A DNA stretch of 64,000 nucleotides from Oceanithermus profundus DSM 14977 (GCF_000183745.1 NC_014761.1:1426001-1490000); one strand, 5' to 3'; counted from the stretch's first letter, positions 46,691 through 58,251 are shown. A program made the numbers and translations. Notes: a model not told the origin generated them from the sequence alone.

Positions 46691-48013
46691 ATGGCGCATC
46701 CTCGACTCCTCTGGGCCGGCGTGGCCCTGCTGACCGTGGCCGTGGGCCTCGCGCAGTTCGGCGGCGGCGCGGGCTTCGAACGCAACCCCAACGGCAAGGC
46801 CCTGATCGAAACCTACGAGATCATTCAGGAGCAGTACCTGAAGCCCATCGGCCCGGAAAAGGCCGACGAGCTCCTGCAGGGCGGCATCAGCGGCGTCGTC
46901 GGCGCCCTGGGCGATCCCTTCACCAGCTACAGCCCGCCGCGCAACGCCCACATCCGCGAAGAGGACGTGCGCGGCGAGTTCTTCGGCATCGGCGTGCAGA
47001 TCTCCCCGGCCAACCCCGACGGCACCGGGGCCAAGATCGTCAACGTCTTCCGCGGCGGCCCCGCCTTCAGCGCCGGCATCAAGACCGGCGACGTGATCGT
47101 CGAGGTCGACGGCGAAAACGTGAGCGACCTGCCGCTCTTTGACATCGTGGCCAAGATCCGCGGCCCCAAGGACACCAAGGTCACCATCGGGGTGCAGCGC
47201 AAGGGCGCCAATGCGGTGCTGCGCTTCGAGATCGTCCGCCGCAAGATCGAGATCGTCTCGGTGAGCAAGGCGATGCTCCCGAACGACGTGGGCTACGTGG
47301 CCATCGAGACCTTCCTCAACGTCAAGGTCATCGAGCAGCTGCGCCAGGCGGTGGCCGACCTGAAGCGCCAGGGCGCCACCCGTCTGATCCTCGACCTGCG
47401 CGACAACGGCGGCGGGCTGCTCGACCAGGGTTGCCAGGTGGCCGACGCCTTCTTGAAGCGCGGCGTGATCGTCTACACCCGCGACCGCCGCTCCACCCGC
47501 GCTTACTGCGAAGCGAGCCCGCGCACGATCTGGAACGACGAGATGGTCGTGCTCGTCAACGGCAGCTCGGCCTCGGCCTCCGAGATCGTCGCCGGCGCCC
47601 TGCAGGACACCGGCCGCGCCCAGGTGGTGGGCGAGCAGACCTTCGGCAAGGGCGTGGGGCAGAACGTCTTCACCCTGGCCAACGGCGGTGAGCTCACCCT
47701 GGTCACCTTCGAGTGGCTGACACCCAAGAAGCGCTCCATCCACGAACAGGGGATCACCCCCGACGTCAAGGTGCGCGACAACCGCTTCCCCACGCCGCTC
47801 GCCTTCGAGGGCCTGGGGGCCGAACCCGGCGCCGAGGTGACGCTTTCGACCGGCGGCAAGACCTACACCACGACCGCCGACGAAGAGGGCAAGTTCAGCT
47901 TCAGCGAGGAGCTGCCCCCGCGCGAGCTCTCGGACGTGCAGGGCGAGGCCAAGGTGGACGTGGAGAACGACGCCATCCTCAAGAAGGCGCTCGAGCTTCT
48001 GGGCGCCCGCTAG
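46691..48013 (+). CDS. ctpA: Carboxy-terminal processing protease (S41, PDZ)
   Basis: This 440-residue exported protease has a signal peptide, a PDZ domain (GIGVQISPANPDGTGAKIV... and AGIKTGDVIVEVDGENV) and the S41 catalytic region: LDLRDNGGGLLDQG, the serine-rich NGSSASASEIVAGAL near residue 293 and the general-base Lys in TFGKGVGQ about 25 residues later. Such enzymes trim C-termini of periplasmic proteins. The last 80 residues form an extra acidic tail. ATG 46691 is preferred on promoter grounds. Confidence 0.92.
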   Translation: MAHPRLLWAGVALLTVAVGLAQFGGGAGFERNPNGKALIETYEIIQEQYLKPIGPEKADELLQGGISGVVGALGDPFTSYSPPRNAHIREEDVRGEFFGIGVQISPANPDGTGAKIVNVFRGGPAFSAGIKTGDVIVEVDGENVSDLPLFDIVAKIRGPKDTKVTIGVQRKGANAVLRFEIVRRKIEIVSVSKAMLPNDVGYVAIETFLNVKVIEQLRQAVADLKRQGATRLILDLRDNGGGLLDQGCQVADAFLKRGVIVYTRDRRSTRAYCEASPRTIWNDEMVVLVNGSSASASEIVAGALQDTGRAQVVGEQTFGKGVGQNVFTLANGGELTLVTFEWLTPKKRSIHEQGITPDVKVRDNRFPTPLAFEGLGAEPGAEVTLSTGGKTYTTTADEEGKFSFSEELPPRELSDVQGEAKVDVENDAILKKALELLGAR

Positions 48014-48019
48014 ACCCGC

Positions 48020-48778
48020 GTGATCCGGATCCAGGGCCTCACCAAGCGCTACGGCCGCTTTACCGCGCTCGAGGGCCTGGACCTGCACGTGCCCCCCGGC
48101 GAGACCCTGGTGCTCCTGGGGCCCAACGGCGCGGGCAAGACGACGGCGATCCGCGCGCTCACCGGCCAGCTGCGGCCCACCCGGGGACGCGTGGAACTCG
48201 CCGGCGTCGACGTCTGGCGCCGCCCGGTGGCGGCCAAACGCCTCTTCGGTTACGTGCCCGACCGCCCCTACCTCTACGGCAAGCTCTCCGCCGTGGAGCT
48301 GCTGCGCTTCGTGGGGCGGCTCTACCGGATGGAAGGGCGCCGCATCGAGGCCCGGATCGAGGCGCTGCTCGCGGAGTTCCGGCTCGAGCGCTTCGCCTCG
48401 GCCCTGATCGAGACCTACTCCCACGGCATGCGCCAGAAGCTCACCTTCGCCGCAGCCCTGCTGCCCGAGCCGCGGGTGCTGATCGTGGACGAGCCGATGG
48501 TGGGGCTCGACCCGGTGGCCGCGCGCACCGTGCGCACCCTGCTGCGCACGTACTCGAAGCCCGACCGCGCCGTGCTCTTCTCCACCCACCAGATGGAACT
48601 CGCCGAGGCCGCCGCCGACCGCGTGGCCCTGCTGCACGAAGGGCGGCTGCGGCTGCTCGGCGCCCCGGACGCGGTCCGCGCCCAGCACGGTGACGCCAGC
48701 CTGGAAGAGGTCTTCATACGGCTCACGGAGGACGCTGCCCAAGATGCTGCGGCTGCGCCTGCGCATCCTGCGCCATAG
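48020..48778 (+). CDS. ABC transporter ATP-binding protein
   Basis: A 252-residue ABC ATPase with Walker A GPNGAGKTTAIRAL, signature YSHGMRQKLTFAAALL and Walker B VLIVDEPMVGLDPVAA. The close match to CcmA/DrrA-type exporters and the overlapping large permease gene suggest an ABC-2 exporter of unknown substrate. GTG start, 6 bases after ctpA. Confidence 0.9.
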   Translation: MIRIQGLTKRYGRFTALEGLDLHVPPGETLVLLGPNGAGKTTAIRALTGQLRPTRGRVELAGVDVWRRPVAAKRLFGYVPDRPYLYGKLSAVELLRFVGRLYRMEGRRIEARIEALLAEFRLERFASALIETYSHGMRQKLTFAAALLPEPRVLIVDEPMVGLDPVAARTVRTLLRTYSKPDRAVLFSTHQMELAEAAADRVALLHEGRLRLLGAPDAVRAQHGDASLEEVFIRLTEDAAQDAAAAPAHPAP

Positions 48779-50363
48779 CCTCGCCGCCCGCCCGCTTGCG
48801 GTGCTGGTGGCCGCCGCCCTGGGGCTGGGGGTGGCCGCCCTCGCCTACGGCGGCACCCTGGCCTTCCTGCGCTTCCTTTCCGGCTACCCCTTCGCCGCCC
48901 GCGTCGTGGAAGTGCGCAGCCTCGAAGGGCTGTTCCTGGTGCTCTCGGCCGCGGTGCTGCTCTCGGCGCTCCCGGGGGCGCTCGCGGTCCTCTACGATTC
49001 CCGCGACCTGCCGCTGCTGCTGGCCTGGCCGCTGCCGGCCGCCCGCGTCTTCACGCTCAAGGTGATCGAGACCTACGCGGTGACCGCGCTCGTGCCCACG
49101 CTGCTCACGCTGCCGGTCCTCTACGCCCTGGGCGCCTTTCACGAGGCCCCTTTCGGCTACCACCTCGTGGCCACCCTCGCGGTGCTGGCCCTGTACGCCC
49201 TGCCCGTAGGCCTGGGCGTCGGGCTGGCGCTGCCGCTGGTGCGTTTCGCCCCCGCGGGCCGCGCCCGCGAGTGGGCCGGGGCGCTCAGCGCCGTCCTGGG
49301 CGGCGCGATGATCTACGGGTTGCGGGCCCTGCGCCCCGAAGCCCTCTTCCGCCAGGAGTTCGCGAACGAGGCCGCCCTGAAGGCCTTCATCCAGCAGTTC
49401 CAGAACCCCGCGGCCCCCTTCCTTCCACCGGCCTGGGCGGGCCGCGCGGTACAGGAGGCCCTCGCCCAGCCGGCGGCGCTTTCCCCCGCGCTGCTGGGGC
49501 TGTTGCTGACGGCCGCCGCCGTGCTGGGAGCGAGCGCACTCGCCGCCGGCTACGCCTACCAGGCAGGCTGGGTCCGCGGCCTCGAGGGCGCGAGCGTCCT
49601 CAGACCCGCGCGGCCGCCCGCGGTCTGGGAACGCGCGCTCGCCCGCCTCGGCGGCGTCGGGGCCCTGTGGGTGCGCGACCTGCGCCTCTTCTTGAGGGAT
49701 CCCAACCAGATCGCGCAGCTGGTGCTCGTCGCCGTGCTTGTCCTGCTCTACACCACCAGCCTGGCCGCCATGCCGCTGGAGGGTGCGGTCTTCGTGCGCG
49801 TCGTGGGCTTCCTGCACCTCGCCTTCCAGGGCCTGGTGATCGCGGGGGTGGGCGTCCGCCTCGCCTACCCGCTCTACTCCTTCGAAGGCCCGGGCTACTG
49901 GCTGGTTCAGACCGCGCCGGTCGGGCGGCTGGGCCTCCTGCTCTCCCGCTACGCCCTCGCCTTGCTGCTCCTGCTCCCCCTCGGGCTGGCGCTGGGGCTC
50001 TACGCGCCTTCGGTCATCGGCCTGGACCCCGGTCTGCGTACGGTCTCGCTGATCTCGGCGCTGGCGGCGGTGGTGGGGCTGGCGGCCCTGGGGGTCGGCC
50101 TCGGGGCGGTCTGGCCCAACCGCGAGGCCACGAACGCCAGCGAGGTGCCCATGAGCCTGGGCGGCATGCTCTACATGCTGGTGGGCACCCTGTTCGCCTT
50201 CGCGATCGCGGCGCTGGACGCGCGGCCGGTTTACTGGGCCCTCGGCGGTCGCGCCGACTACCTCTCGGGGCCCGAAGGCGCGCTCTGGCTGGCCGCGGTG
50301 ATCCTCCTCACGCTCGCCGTCGCGCTGGCGTCGCTGGGCCTGGCCTACGCCAAGGGACGCTGA
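48744..50363 (+). CDS. ABC-2 type permease, large
   Basis: A 539-residue, strongly hydrophobic protein with about twelve membrane segments, twice the size of usual ABC-2 permeases and so probably an internally duplicated permease. It overlaps the 3' end of its ATPase gene by 35 bases. The ATG at 48744 is followed by basic residues LRLRLRILRHSLAARP typical of an inward-facing N-terminus. Substrate unknown. Confidence 0.8.
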   Translation: MLRLRLRILRHSLAARPLAVLVAAALGLGVAALAYGGTLAFLRFLSGYPFAARVVEVRSLEGLFLVLSAAVLLSALPGALAVLYDSRDLPLLLAWPLPAARVFTLKVIETYAVTALVPTLLTLPVLYALGAFHEAPFGYHLVATLAVLALYALPVGLGVGLALPLVRFAPAGRAREWAGALSAVLGGAMIYGLRALRPEALFRQEFANEAALKAFIQQFQNPAAPFLPPAWAGRAVQEALAQPAALSPALLGLLLTAAAVLGASALAAGYAYQAGWVRGLEGASVLRPARPPAVWERALARLGGVGALWVRDLRLFLRDPNQIAQLVLVAVLVLLYTTSLAAMPLEGAVFVRVVGFLHLAFQGLVIAGVGVRLAYPLYSFEGPGYWLVQTAPVGRLGLLLSRYALALLLLLPLGLALGLYAPSVIGLDPGLRTVSLISALAAVVGLAALGVGLGAVWPNREATNASEVPMSLGGMLYMLVGTLFAFAIAALDARPVYWALGGRADYLSGPEGALWLAAVILLTLAVALASLGLAYAKGR

Positions 50364-50418
50364 CCGCCAAGGGCCCCTGCCCCTGGCGCAAACCGCCGCC
50401 GCAGAGCAGAATGGGGGT

Positions 50419-50808
50419 ATGGAGCGGATTGGATTCAAAGGGCTGCCCGAGGAGACGCTCGAGCAACTGAAACCCCGGCTCAAGAAGCTGCACTTCCCCT
50501 CGCTCAAGGTCGTGCTCGTGACCGACCGCCAAGGCCGCCGCGAACGGGCGCGTTACCGCGTCTTCCTGGTGGGCGGCAAGCACGCGCTGCTCACCGAGGA
50601 CGCCTTCGGCCCCGCCTACGGCGAAGCGGGCGAACGGGCCCTCGCCGAGCTGGTGCAGCTGCTCAGGAAGGGCGGTGCCTACAACTTCAAGGAAGCCGTG
50701 CTGCCGCCGGACGTCTACGCCGCCCTCGACGCCATGGACGAAGCCGCGGCGCGCGAACGCCTGCTCGCCAACGCCAACCCCGCCGACCCCCGCCTGTACG
50801 CGGCTTGA
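50419..50808 (+). CDS. Conserved-looking hypothetical protein
   Basis: A 129-residue soluble protein that I do not recognise. It begins MERIGFKGLPEETLEQLKPRL and has a basic, beta-rich first half (SLKVVLVTDRQGRRERARYRVFLVGG) and a helical, acidic second half. No cysteine or catalytic motif is evident. It lies 55 bases after the permease gene and 69 bases before metH. Function unknown. Confidence 0.55.
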   Translation: MERIGFKGLPEETLEQLKPRLKKLHFPSLKVVLVTDRQGRRERARYRVFLVGGKHALLTEDAFGPAYGEAGERALAELVQLLRKGGAYNFKEAVLPPDVYAALDAMDEAAARERLLANANPADPRLYAA

Positions 50809-50842
50809 ACCCCGTTTCTCACGTCCCTCCGCGCCGTTTTGC

Positions 50843-50877
50843 TATACTTTGCGCCTAAGGCCGGAGGGGCCTTTTCC
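50843..50877 (+). promoter_or_regulatory. metH leader: -10 box and Shine-Dalgarno within a hairpin loop
   Basis: TATACT (50843-50848) is a -10 box. The short leader after it contains AAGGCC (50857-50862) and GGCCTT (50868-50873) with GGAGG as the five-base loop, followed by TTTT. The loop is the only Shine-Dalgarno sequence, 10 bases before the ATG. Confidence 0.6.
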
Positions 50878-54441
<3,564 letters not shown>

Positions 54442-54484
54442 CCGCCCCGAAATATGCACCGGTAAACCCATTGCCGAGGCTATA

Positions 54485-54501
54485 GTTGCATTAGATGCAA
54501 C
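54485..54501. promoter_or_regulatory. Inverted repeat over the GIY-YIG start codon
   Basis: GTTGCAT (54485-54491) and ATGCAAC (54495-54501) form a perfect 7-base inverted repeat around TAG. The right arm starts with the ATG of the nuclease gene and the left arm overlaps the -10 box TATAGT (54481-54486). It could be an autoregulatory site. Confidence 0.65.
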
Positions 54502-54779
54502 CTGCCGTTTACATCGTGGCCAACCGCAAGAACGGCGCTCTCTACGTTGGGGTAACATCCGACCTTAAGCGACGCGCCTGGGAGCACCGTCAGGGATTGG
54601 TCGAGGGCTTTTCCAAGCGTTACGGGCTCAAACGCCTCGTCTATTTCGAACTCCACCCCACCATGGCCTCGGCCATCCAGCGCGAAAAGCAGCTCAAGGC
54701 CTGGAAACGTGCGTGGAAGATTGACCTCATTCAAAAGGAAAACCCCAACTGGAACGACCTGTTCCATTTGCTCGATTAA
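54495..54779 (+). CDS. Solitary GIY-YIG endonuclease domain protein
   Basis: A 94-residue stand-alone GIY-YIG nuclease (COG2827-like): VYIVANRKNGALYVGVTSDLKRR carries the two hallmark strands and the catalytic Tyr and Arg, and QREKQLKAWKRAWKIDLI has the conserved Glu on the last helix. Such proteins cut DNA but the small solitary ones lack an assigned role. It is followed after 45 bases by a dense block of REP-like palindromes; it has a -10 box 8 bases before its ATG. Confidence 0.9.
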   Translation: MQPAVYIVANRKNGALYVGVTSDLKRRAWEHRQGLVEGFSKRYGLKRLVYFELHPTMASAIQREKQLKAWKRAWKIDLIQKENPNWNDLFHLLD

Positions 54780-54823
54780 ATTGTTGCCGGCCTCGTATAT
54801 TCAACGCCTCACGCGCGCTCACC

Positions 54824-54885
54824 ATGCTTTAGGCTCTGGATTCCAGCTCGCGCAGGTCTACGACCTGCTTGGTTGGAATGACGAG
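54824..54885 (-). repeat. REP-like element A1 (minus orientation)
   Basis: This begins ATGCTTTAGGCTCTGGATTCC and holds a nested palindrome: outer ATTCCA/TGGAAT around inner GCAGGT-CTACG-ACCTGC. The minus strand starts CGTCATTCCAACCAAGC, the family lead. A second copy, A2, is at 55699-55760. Confidence 0.85.
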
Positions 54886-54984
54886 ATTGGTTGGAGAAAT
54901 AAAGTTGATTCTTGATGCCTGCGATGGTGAATTCATTAGTTCTCGATAAAACGGCAGCGGAAAAAACACTTACGACGAAACTTC

Positions 54985-55080
54985 GTCACCCCAGCGAAAG
55001 CTGGGGTCCAGACCGAGTCACCAACCGCGACTGAGGTTGGGTTAACACCTTTGCAAACTCGACGGCTTGTTGGCGGCAGC
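54985..55080 (+). repeat. REP-like element B1 (plus orientation)
   Basis: CGTCACCCCAGC-GAAA-GCTGGGGT (hairpin 54988-55007) is a short form without the inner hairpin. It is followed by TCCAGACCGAGTCACC and a further 60 bases (GACTGAGGTTGGGTTAACACC and so on) also seen after B2 and B3, so the conserved unit is longer than the hairpin. Confidence 0.8.
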
Positions 55081-55169
55081 GCACATTGGCATACAAATGC
55101 TCGCTCACCCCGTGCTTCAATGCTTACCAACGACGTGGCACGCCGCCCACGACTATTTTCTGATTTTTC

Positions 55170-55255
55170 TCTCGTCATCCCAGGCAAGCGGCGAAGCCGC
55201 GCGACCTGGGATCCAGACCGAGTTACCGATCCATGACTGAAGCTGCGTCAACATT
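55170..55255 (+). repeat. REP-like element B2 (plus orientation)
   Basis: The first 54 bases (55170-55223) are identical to B3 at 55786-55839. Outer arms ATCCCAGG and CCTGGGAT (55177-55212) enclose an inner hairpin GCGGC-GAA-GCCGC. A tail with CTGAAGCTGCGTCAACA resembles the tails after B1 and B3. Confidence 0.9.
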
Positions 55256-55335
55256 CCGGAAAAGCGGCTTGTGGCCTGTAGCCCGTGGCCCGTGGCAGGT
55301 CGGTCCATGGCAACGAAACGTCGGCTGTGCGTGAC

Positions 55336-55461
55336 GGCATGGACCCCGGGTCTCACCCGCTTCGCGGGTTCGCCCGGGGATACGTCTTTGGACTTGGGGA
55401 CAGAAAAGCGGTTCGTATCCCCGGCCAAGGGAGCGCAGCGACCGCGAGCCGGGTCCATGCC
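55336..55461. repeat. Head-to-head REP-like pair C1/D
   Basis: C1 (55336-55384, minus) and D (55414-55461, plus) form one large imperfect inverted repeat: GGCATGGACCC (55336-55346) pairs with GGGTCCATGCC (55451-55461), and CCCGGGGATACG (55373-55384) pairs with CGTATCCCCGG (55414-55424). C1 also contains an inner ACCCG-CTTCG-CGGGT hairpin. This is the BIME layout known for REP elements. Confidence 0.85.
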
Positions 55462-55501
55462 GCGCCCAAACGCCACGGTTCGGTTGCCGCAAAACAATGC
55501 T

Positions 55502-55665
55502 CCCTCCCCTTGGGGAGGGCCGGGGTGGGGGTTGTTGGTGATGCAATAGCCAGATGTCGGGTGCCGATTCGTGGCCACCCTACACCCCACATTCAACCTC
55601 CTACATCCTGAATAGAAAAACCCCTTTCGGTTGCTACGCAACCACCTTCCCAAGGGGAGGGCTTT
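55502..55665. repeat. Pair of G/C-block palindromes
   Basis: CCCTCCCC-TT-GGGGAGGG (55502-55519) is perfect; a weaker relative, CCTTCCC-AA-GGGGAGGG, lies at 55645-55661. They may be the ends of a separate small element of about 160 bases. No reading frame in between is convincing. Confidence 0.55.
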
Positions 55666-55698
55666 AAGCCGCTATAAGACAAAGACGAAGCACTTACT

Positions 55699-55760
55699 AT
55701 GCTTTAAGCTCTGGATTCCAGCCCGCACAGGCAACCGCCTGCTTGGCTGGAATGACGAAG
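55699..55760 (-). repeat. REP-like element A2 (minus orientation)
   Basis: Begins ATGCTTTAAGCTCTGGATTCC like A1. Outer arms ATTCCAGC (55715-55722) and GCTGGAAT (55746-55753) enclose inner CAGGC-AACC-GCCTG. With B3 26 bases on it forms a second head-to-head pair. Confidence 0.85.
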
Positions 55761-55785
55761 TGGGTTCGATTTGATCCAAACACAA

Positions 55786-55880
55786 TCTCGTCATCCCAGG
55801 CAAGCGGCGAAGCCGCGCGACCTGGGATCCAGACCGAGTCATCAACCCGTGATTGAAGTTGCATCAACACCCCGGCAAAC
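55786..55880 (+). repeat. REP-like element B3 (plus orientation)
   Basis: Its first 54 bases are identical to B2; the hairpin arms are at 55793-55800 and 55821-55828. The following bases (GATTGAAGTTGCATCAACACC) match the B1 and B2 tails imperfectly. Confidence 0.9.
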
Positions 55881-55925
55881 AAACGGCGGGTAGTTGGCGT
55901 CAACCTAATGTCGGTTTTCCGGACA

Positions 55926-55979
55926 GCATGGACCCCGGGTCTCGTTCGCTATCTGGCTCACTCGCCCGGGGTACGTCTT
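55926..55979 (-). repeat. REP-like element C2 (minus orientation)
   Basis: Begins GCATGGACCCCGGGTCTC as C1 does (55337-55354), and ends CCCGGGGTACGTCTT where C1 has CCCGGGGATACGTCTT. The centre differs. About 50 bases later the gamma-glutamyltransferase remnant begins. Confidence 0.85.
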
Positions 55980-56029
55980 CGGGCTGGAGGAGAAATAAGC
56001 AGCTCGCGCCCCCGGCCAAGCGGGCCGTT

Positions 56030-56612
56030 TTGACCTGCGCGAGACCCGGCCTGGCCCAGGCCATGCGCCGCGCGGCCGATGCGGGGCCGCGTCGCGGCAC
56101 CACCCATTTTTCGATTTGCGACGGCGAAGGCCGCCCGCCGGCCATGACCGTTACCGACGGCGAGGGCTCGGGGCCGGTGGCCCCCCGCTACCGGCGTCTT
56201 GCCCAACTACCTGCCGGGCGAAGACGACGCGCCGCCATCCGACCGCCCGCCTCCCCTACCTGGGGTGCGCCTGGCCCCGATGATGGCGCCGGTGATCTTG
56301 CGGTCCGAAACCGGCGCCTACGCCCTCGGCTCCGGCGGCTCCCGCCGTGTCCGAACCGCCGTTTTCGGACGGCGGTCCACCCGCCCACGCTAGGGGTGGA
56401 ACCTCGAAGGCGGTTGCCGCCCCGCGCGTCTGCTGCAAAAACCGCCGCCTCGAGGTCGAGCCGGGGCGGGCGCTACCCCGGGCGCCCTGGTGGGCGTACT
56501 CCGCCTCATCCTCCGGGAGCGTAGGAACTTCTACTTTGGCGGCGTGCGCGCGGCCAGCCGGTCGGAGCGCACGGCGGGCGATCCGCGCAGGGAAGGCTTC
56601 GCGCTTCCCCAC
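56030..56612 (+). pseudogene. Gamma-glutamyltransferase remnant (small subunit), multiply frameshifted
   Basis: Four fragments in changing frames together match the C-terminal catalytic subunit of gamma-glutamyltransferase in correct order: RRGTTHFSICDGEG with the nucleophile Thr and MTVTDGEGSG (about 56040-56190), then VLPNYLPGEDDA and PGVRLAPMMAPVIL with YALGSGGSRRVRTAVF (about 56190-56375), then AVAAPRV and RLEVEPG (about 56405-56475), and NFYFGGVRAASR with AGDPRREG (about 56525-56602). At least three frame changes separate them. The large subunit is absent and the REP-like block takes its place. Recognition is by memory of the family. Confidence 0.8.
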
Positions 56613-56642
56613 CCCCGGACATTTAGCCCTTCCTGGTCACGG

Positions 56643-56648
56643 TACAAT
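56643..56648 (+). promoter_or_regulatory. -10 box of the repeat lipoprotein gene
   Basis: TACAAT lies about 98 bases before the ATG. The implied leader of about 90 bases holds AGGAGA before the start. I see no known riboswitch fold in it. Confidence 0.45.
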
Positions 56649-56745
56649 GCCTCGGCTCGGAAAAAGTCAGCGCTCGTCCAGGCTGGCCTTTATAAACACG
56701 GGCCGGTTGCACCTGCCCATCGGGGCCGATAGGAGATGAATTCGT

Positions 56746-58251
56746 ATGAATCGTTTTTCTTACTTCCGCCTTGCACTTCTCGCCCTCGCCGCTGCGCTGC
56801 CCCTCGCCTTCCTGGGGTGCGGCGGTGCCCCCGTCCCGCCGCTCGAGCTCACCTCGCACACCCCCTCCACGGACGCCACCGGGGTGCTCCTGGCCGACGC
56901 CATCGAGCTCGACTTCAACGTGGCGGTCGCCGCCCAAACGGTTACGCCCGACAGCCTCAAGGTCCTCGACGGCAGCAACGAACTGAGCTACGACAAAGCC
57001 TTTTCGAGCGACGGCAAGACCCTGACCCTCACCCTGACCTCCGCCCCCGCCAGCCTGCCGGCCACCCTGACCGTGCGGATCGACGGCATCGAGAACACCC
57101 GGGGGTCTGCGCTTTCGACCTCCTTCAGCTTCACCACCGCCGACGACTGGGTCGAGCTGGGCTCCTTCGTTCAGGAAGACGCCGCGACCGACGCCGACGA
57201 CCCCTCGGTCGCCCTGGACGCCGAAGGCCGGCCCGTCGTCGCCTTCGAGTCCGCCGAGGCCTCCGGGTACCGCATCGTCGTCCGCCGCTGGAACGGCAAT
57301 ACCTGGGAAAGCATTGGTAATCCCTTCAACTCGGGTAGCAGCGACAGCGCCTTCGACCCCGACCTGGAGCTCGATCCCGACGGCAACCCGGTGGTGGCCT
57401 TCCGTGAGTACAACGCCACGAACCACGACAACGTCTTCGTTCGGCACTGGGACGGCAGCGCCTGGACGGGCTACGGCGGCGGCGGGGCGCTCGACCGCAC
57501 CCTTTCCGACGCGGCCCACGGCGCCAGTCTGGTGATCGGGAACGACGGCAACCCGGGCGTCTTCTTCTCCGAACAATCGACGGTCTCCGGATCGACCGCC
57601 TACCGCGTCTACCGCAGCGGATACACCGATAACCTTGGCTGGATCGGCGTGGTGACCCCGGACAACTTCGACGCCGACCGCGACGCCATCGCCCCCGTCG
57701 CCAAGATGGCCGCGAACGGCAGCCTGGTCCTTTCCTGGGTCGAGAACACGGCCAGCGGCAAGGTCATCTACGTGAAGAACACCGGGACCGACAGCTTCTA
57801 CGGCAGCCCGCCGGAGATCTTCGAGTCCACCGGTGATTTCATCCCCTCCCTGGACATGGCGCTGGACGCCGACGACCGGCCGGTGATCGCCTGGCGTGAG
57901 CAGTCGAACAGCCTGGGCATCTTCGCCAAGTACTGGGACGGGAGCGCCTGGCGGAGCTACGGGAGCAGCGACCTGGTGAACGCCGGGGGGTTCCAGGTGG
58001 CGCTCGAGCTCGATCCCCAGGGCCGGCCCGTCATCGCCACCAACGTGAGGGGCCACCTCATCGTGATGCACTGGAACGGCACCGCCTGGGATTCCTATGC
58101 GGACGAGGTCAACCTCGACTTCGGTCAGGAACTCTACTCCTTCGACCTGGCGGTGAACGCCGGCGGTCATCCCGTCGTCGTCTGGAGCGAAGACGACGGC
58201 AGCGGCGGCTACGTGCTGCACGCCAAGCTTCACAACGGTCTCGCCCAGTAG
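56746..58251 (+). CDS. Lipoprotein with Ig-like domain and propeller-like repeats
   Basis: A 501-residue lipoprotein: signal with Cys 25 (LAFLGCGG), then a bacterial Ig-like domain (about 30-125; SHTPSTDATGVLLADAIELDFN and TLTVRIDGIENTRGS) and six or seven repeats of about 50 residues. Each repeat has a DxxGxPVVAxxE strand and a VxxWxGxxWxxxG strand, which suggests a beta-propeller. It should sit on the cell surface and bind something, ligand unknown. It has its own promoter and terminator and no operon partner. Confidence 0.8.
   Translation: MNRFSYFRLALLALAAALPLAFLGCGGAPVPPLELTSHTPSTDATGVLLADAIELDFNVAVAAQTVTPDSLKVLDGSNELSYDKAFSSDGKTLTLTLTSAPASLPATLTVRIDGIENTRGSALSTSFSFTTADDWVELGSFVQEDAATDADDPSVALDAEGRPVVAFESAEASGYRIVVRRWNGNTWESIGNPFNSGSSDSAFDPDLELDPDGNPVVAFREYNATNHDNVFVRHWDGSAWTGYGGGGALDRTLSDAAHGASLVIGNDGNPGVFFSEQSTVSGSTAYRVYRSGYTDNLGWIGVVTPDNFDADRDAIAPVAKMAANGSLVLSWVENTASGKVIYVKNTGTDSFYGSPPEIFESTGDFIPSLDMALDADDRPVIAWREQSNSLGIFAKYWDGSAWRSYGSSDLVNAGGFQVALELDPQGRPVIATNVRGHLIVMHWNGTAWDSYADEVNLDFGQELYSFDLAVNAGGHPVVVWSEDDGSGGYVLHAKLHNGLAQ

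Noticed and set aside
50809-50877. Cobalamin riboswitch before metH
   Set aside because: The gap is only 69 bases, too short for the aptamer, and no B12 box is seen.
55153-55903. Short overlapping reading frames within the palindrome block
   Set aside because: All six frames give repeat-derived text such as the translated palindromes; none is preceded by a start signal and copies are inconsistent in frame.
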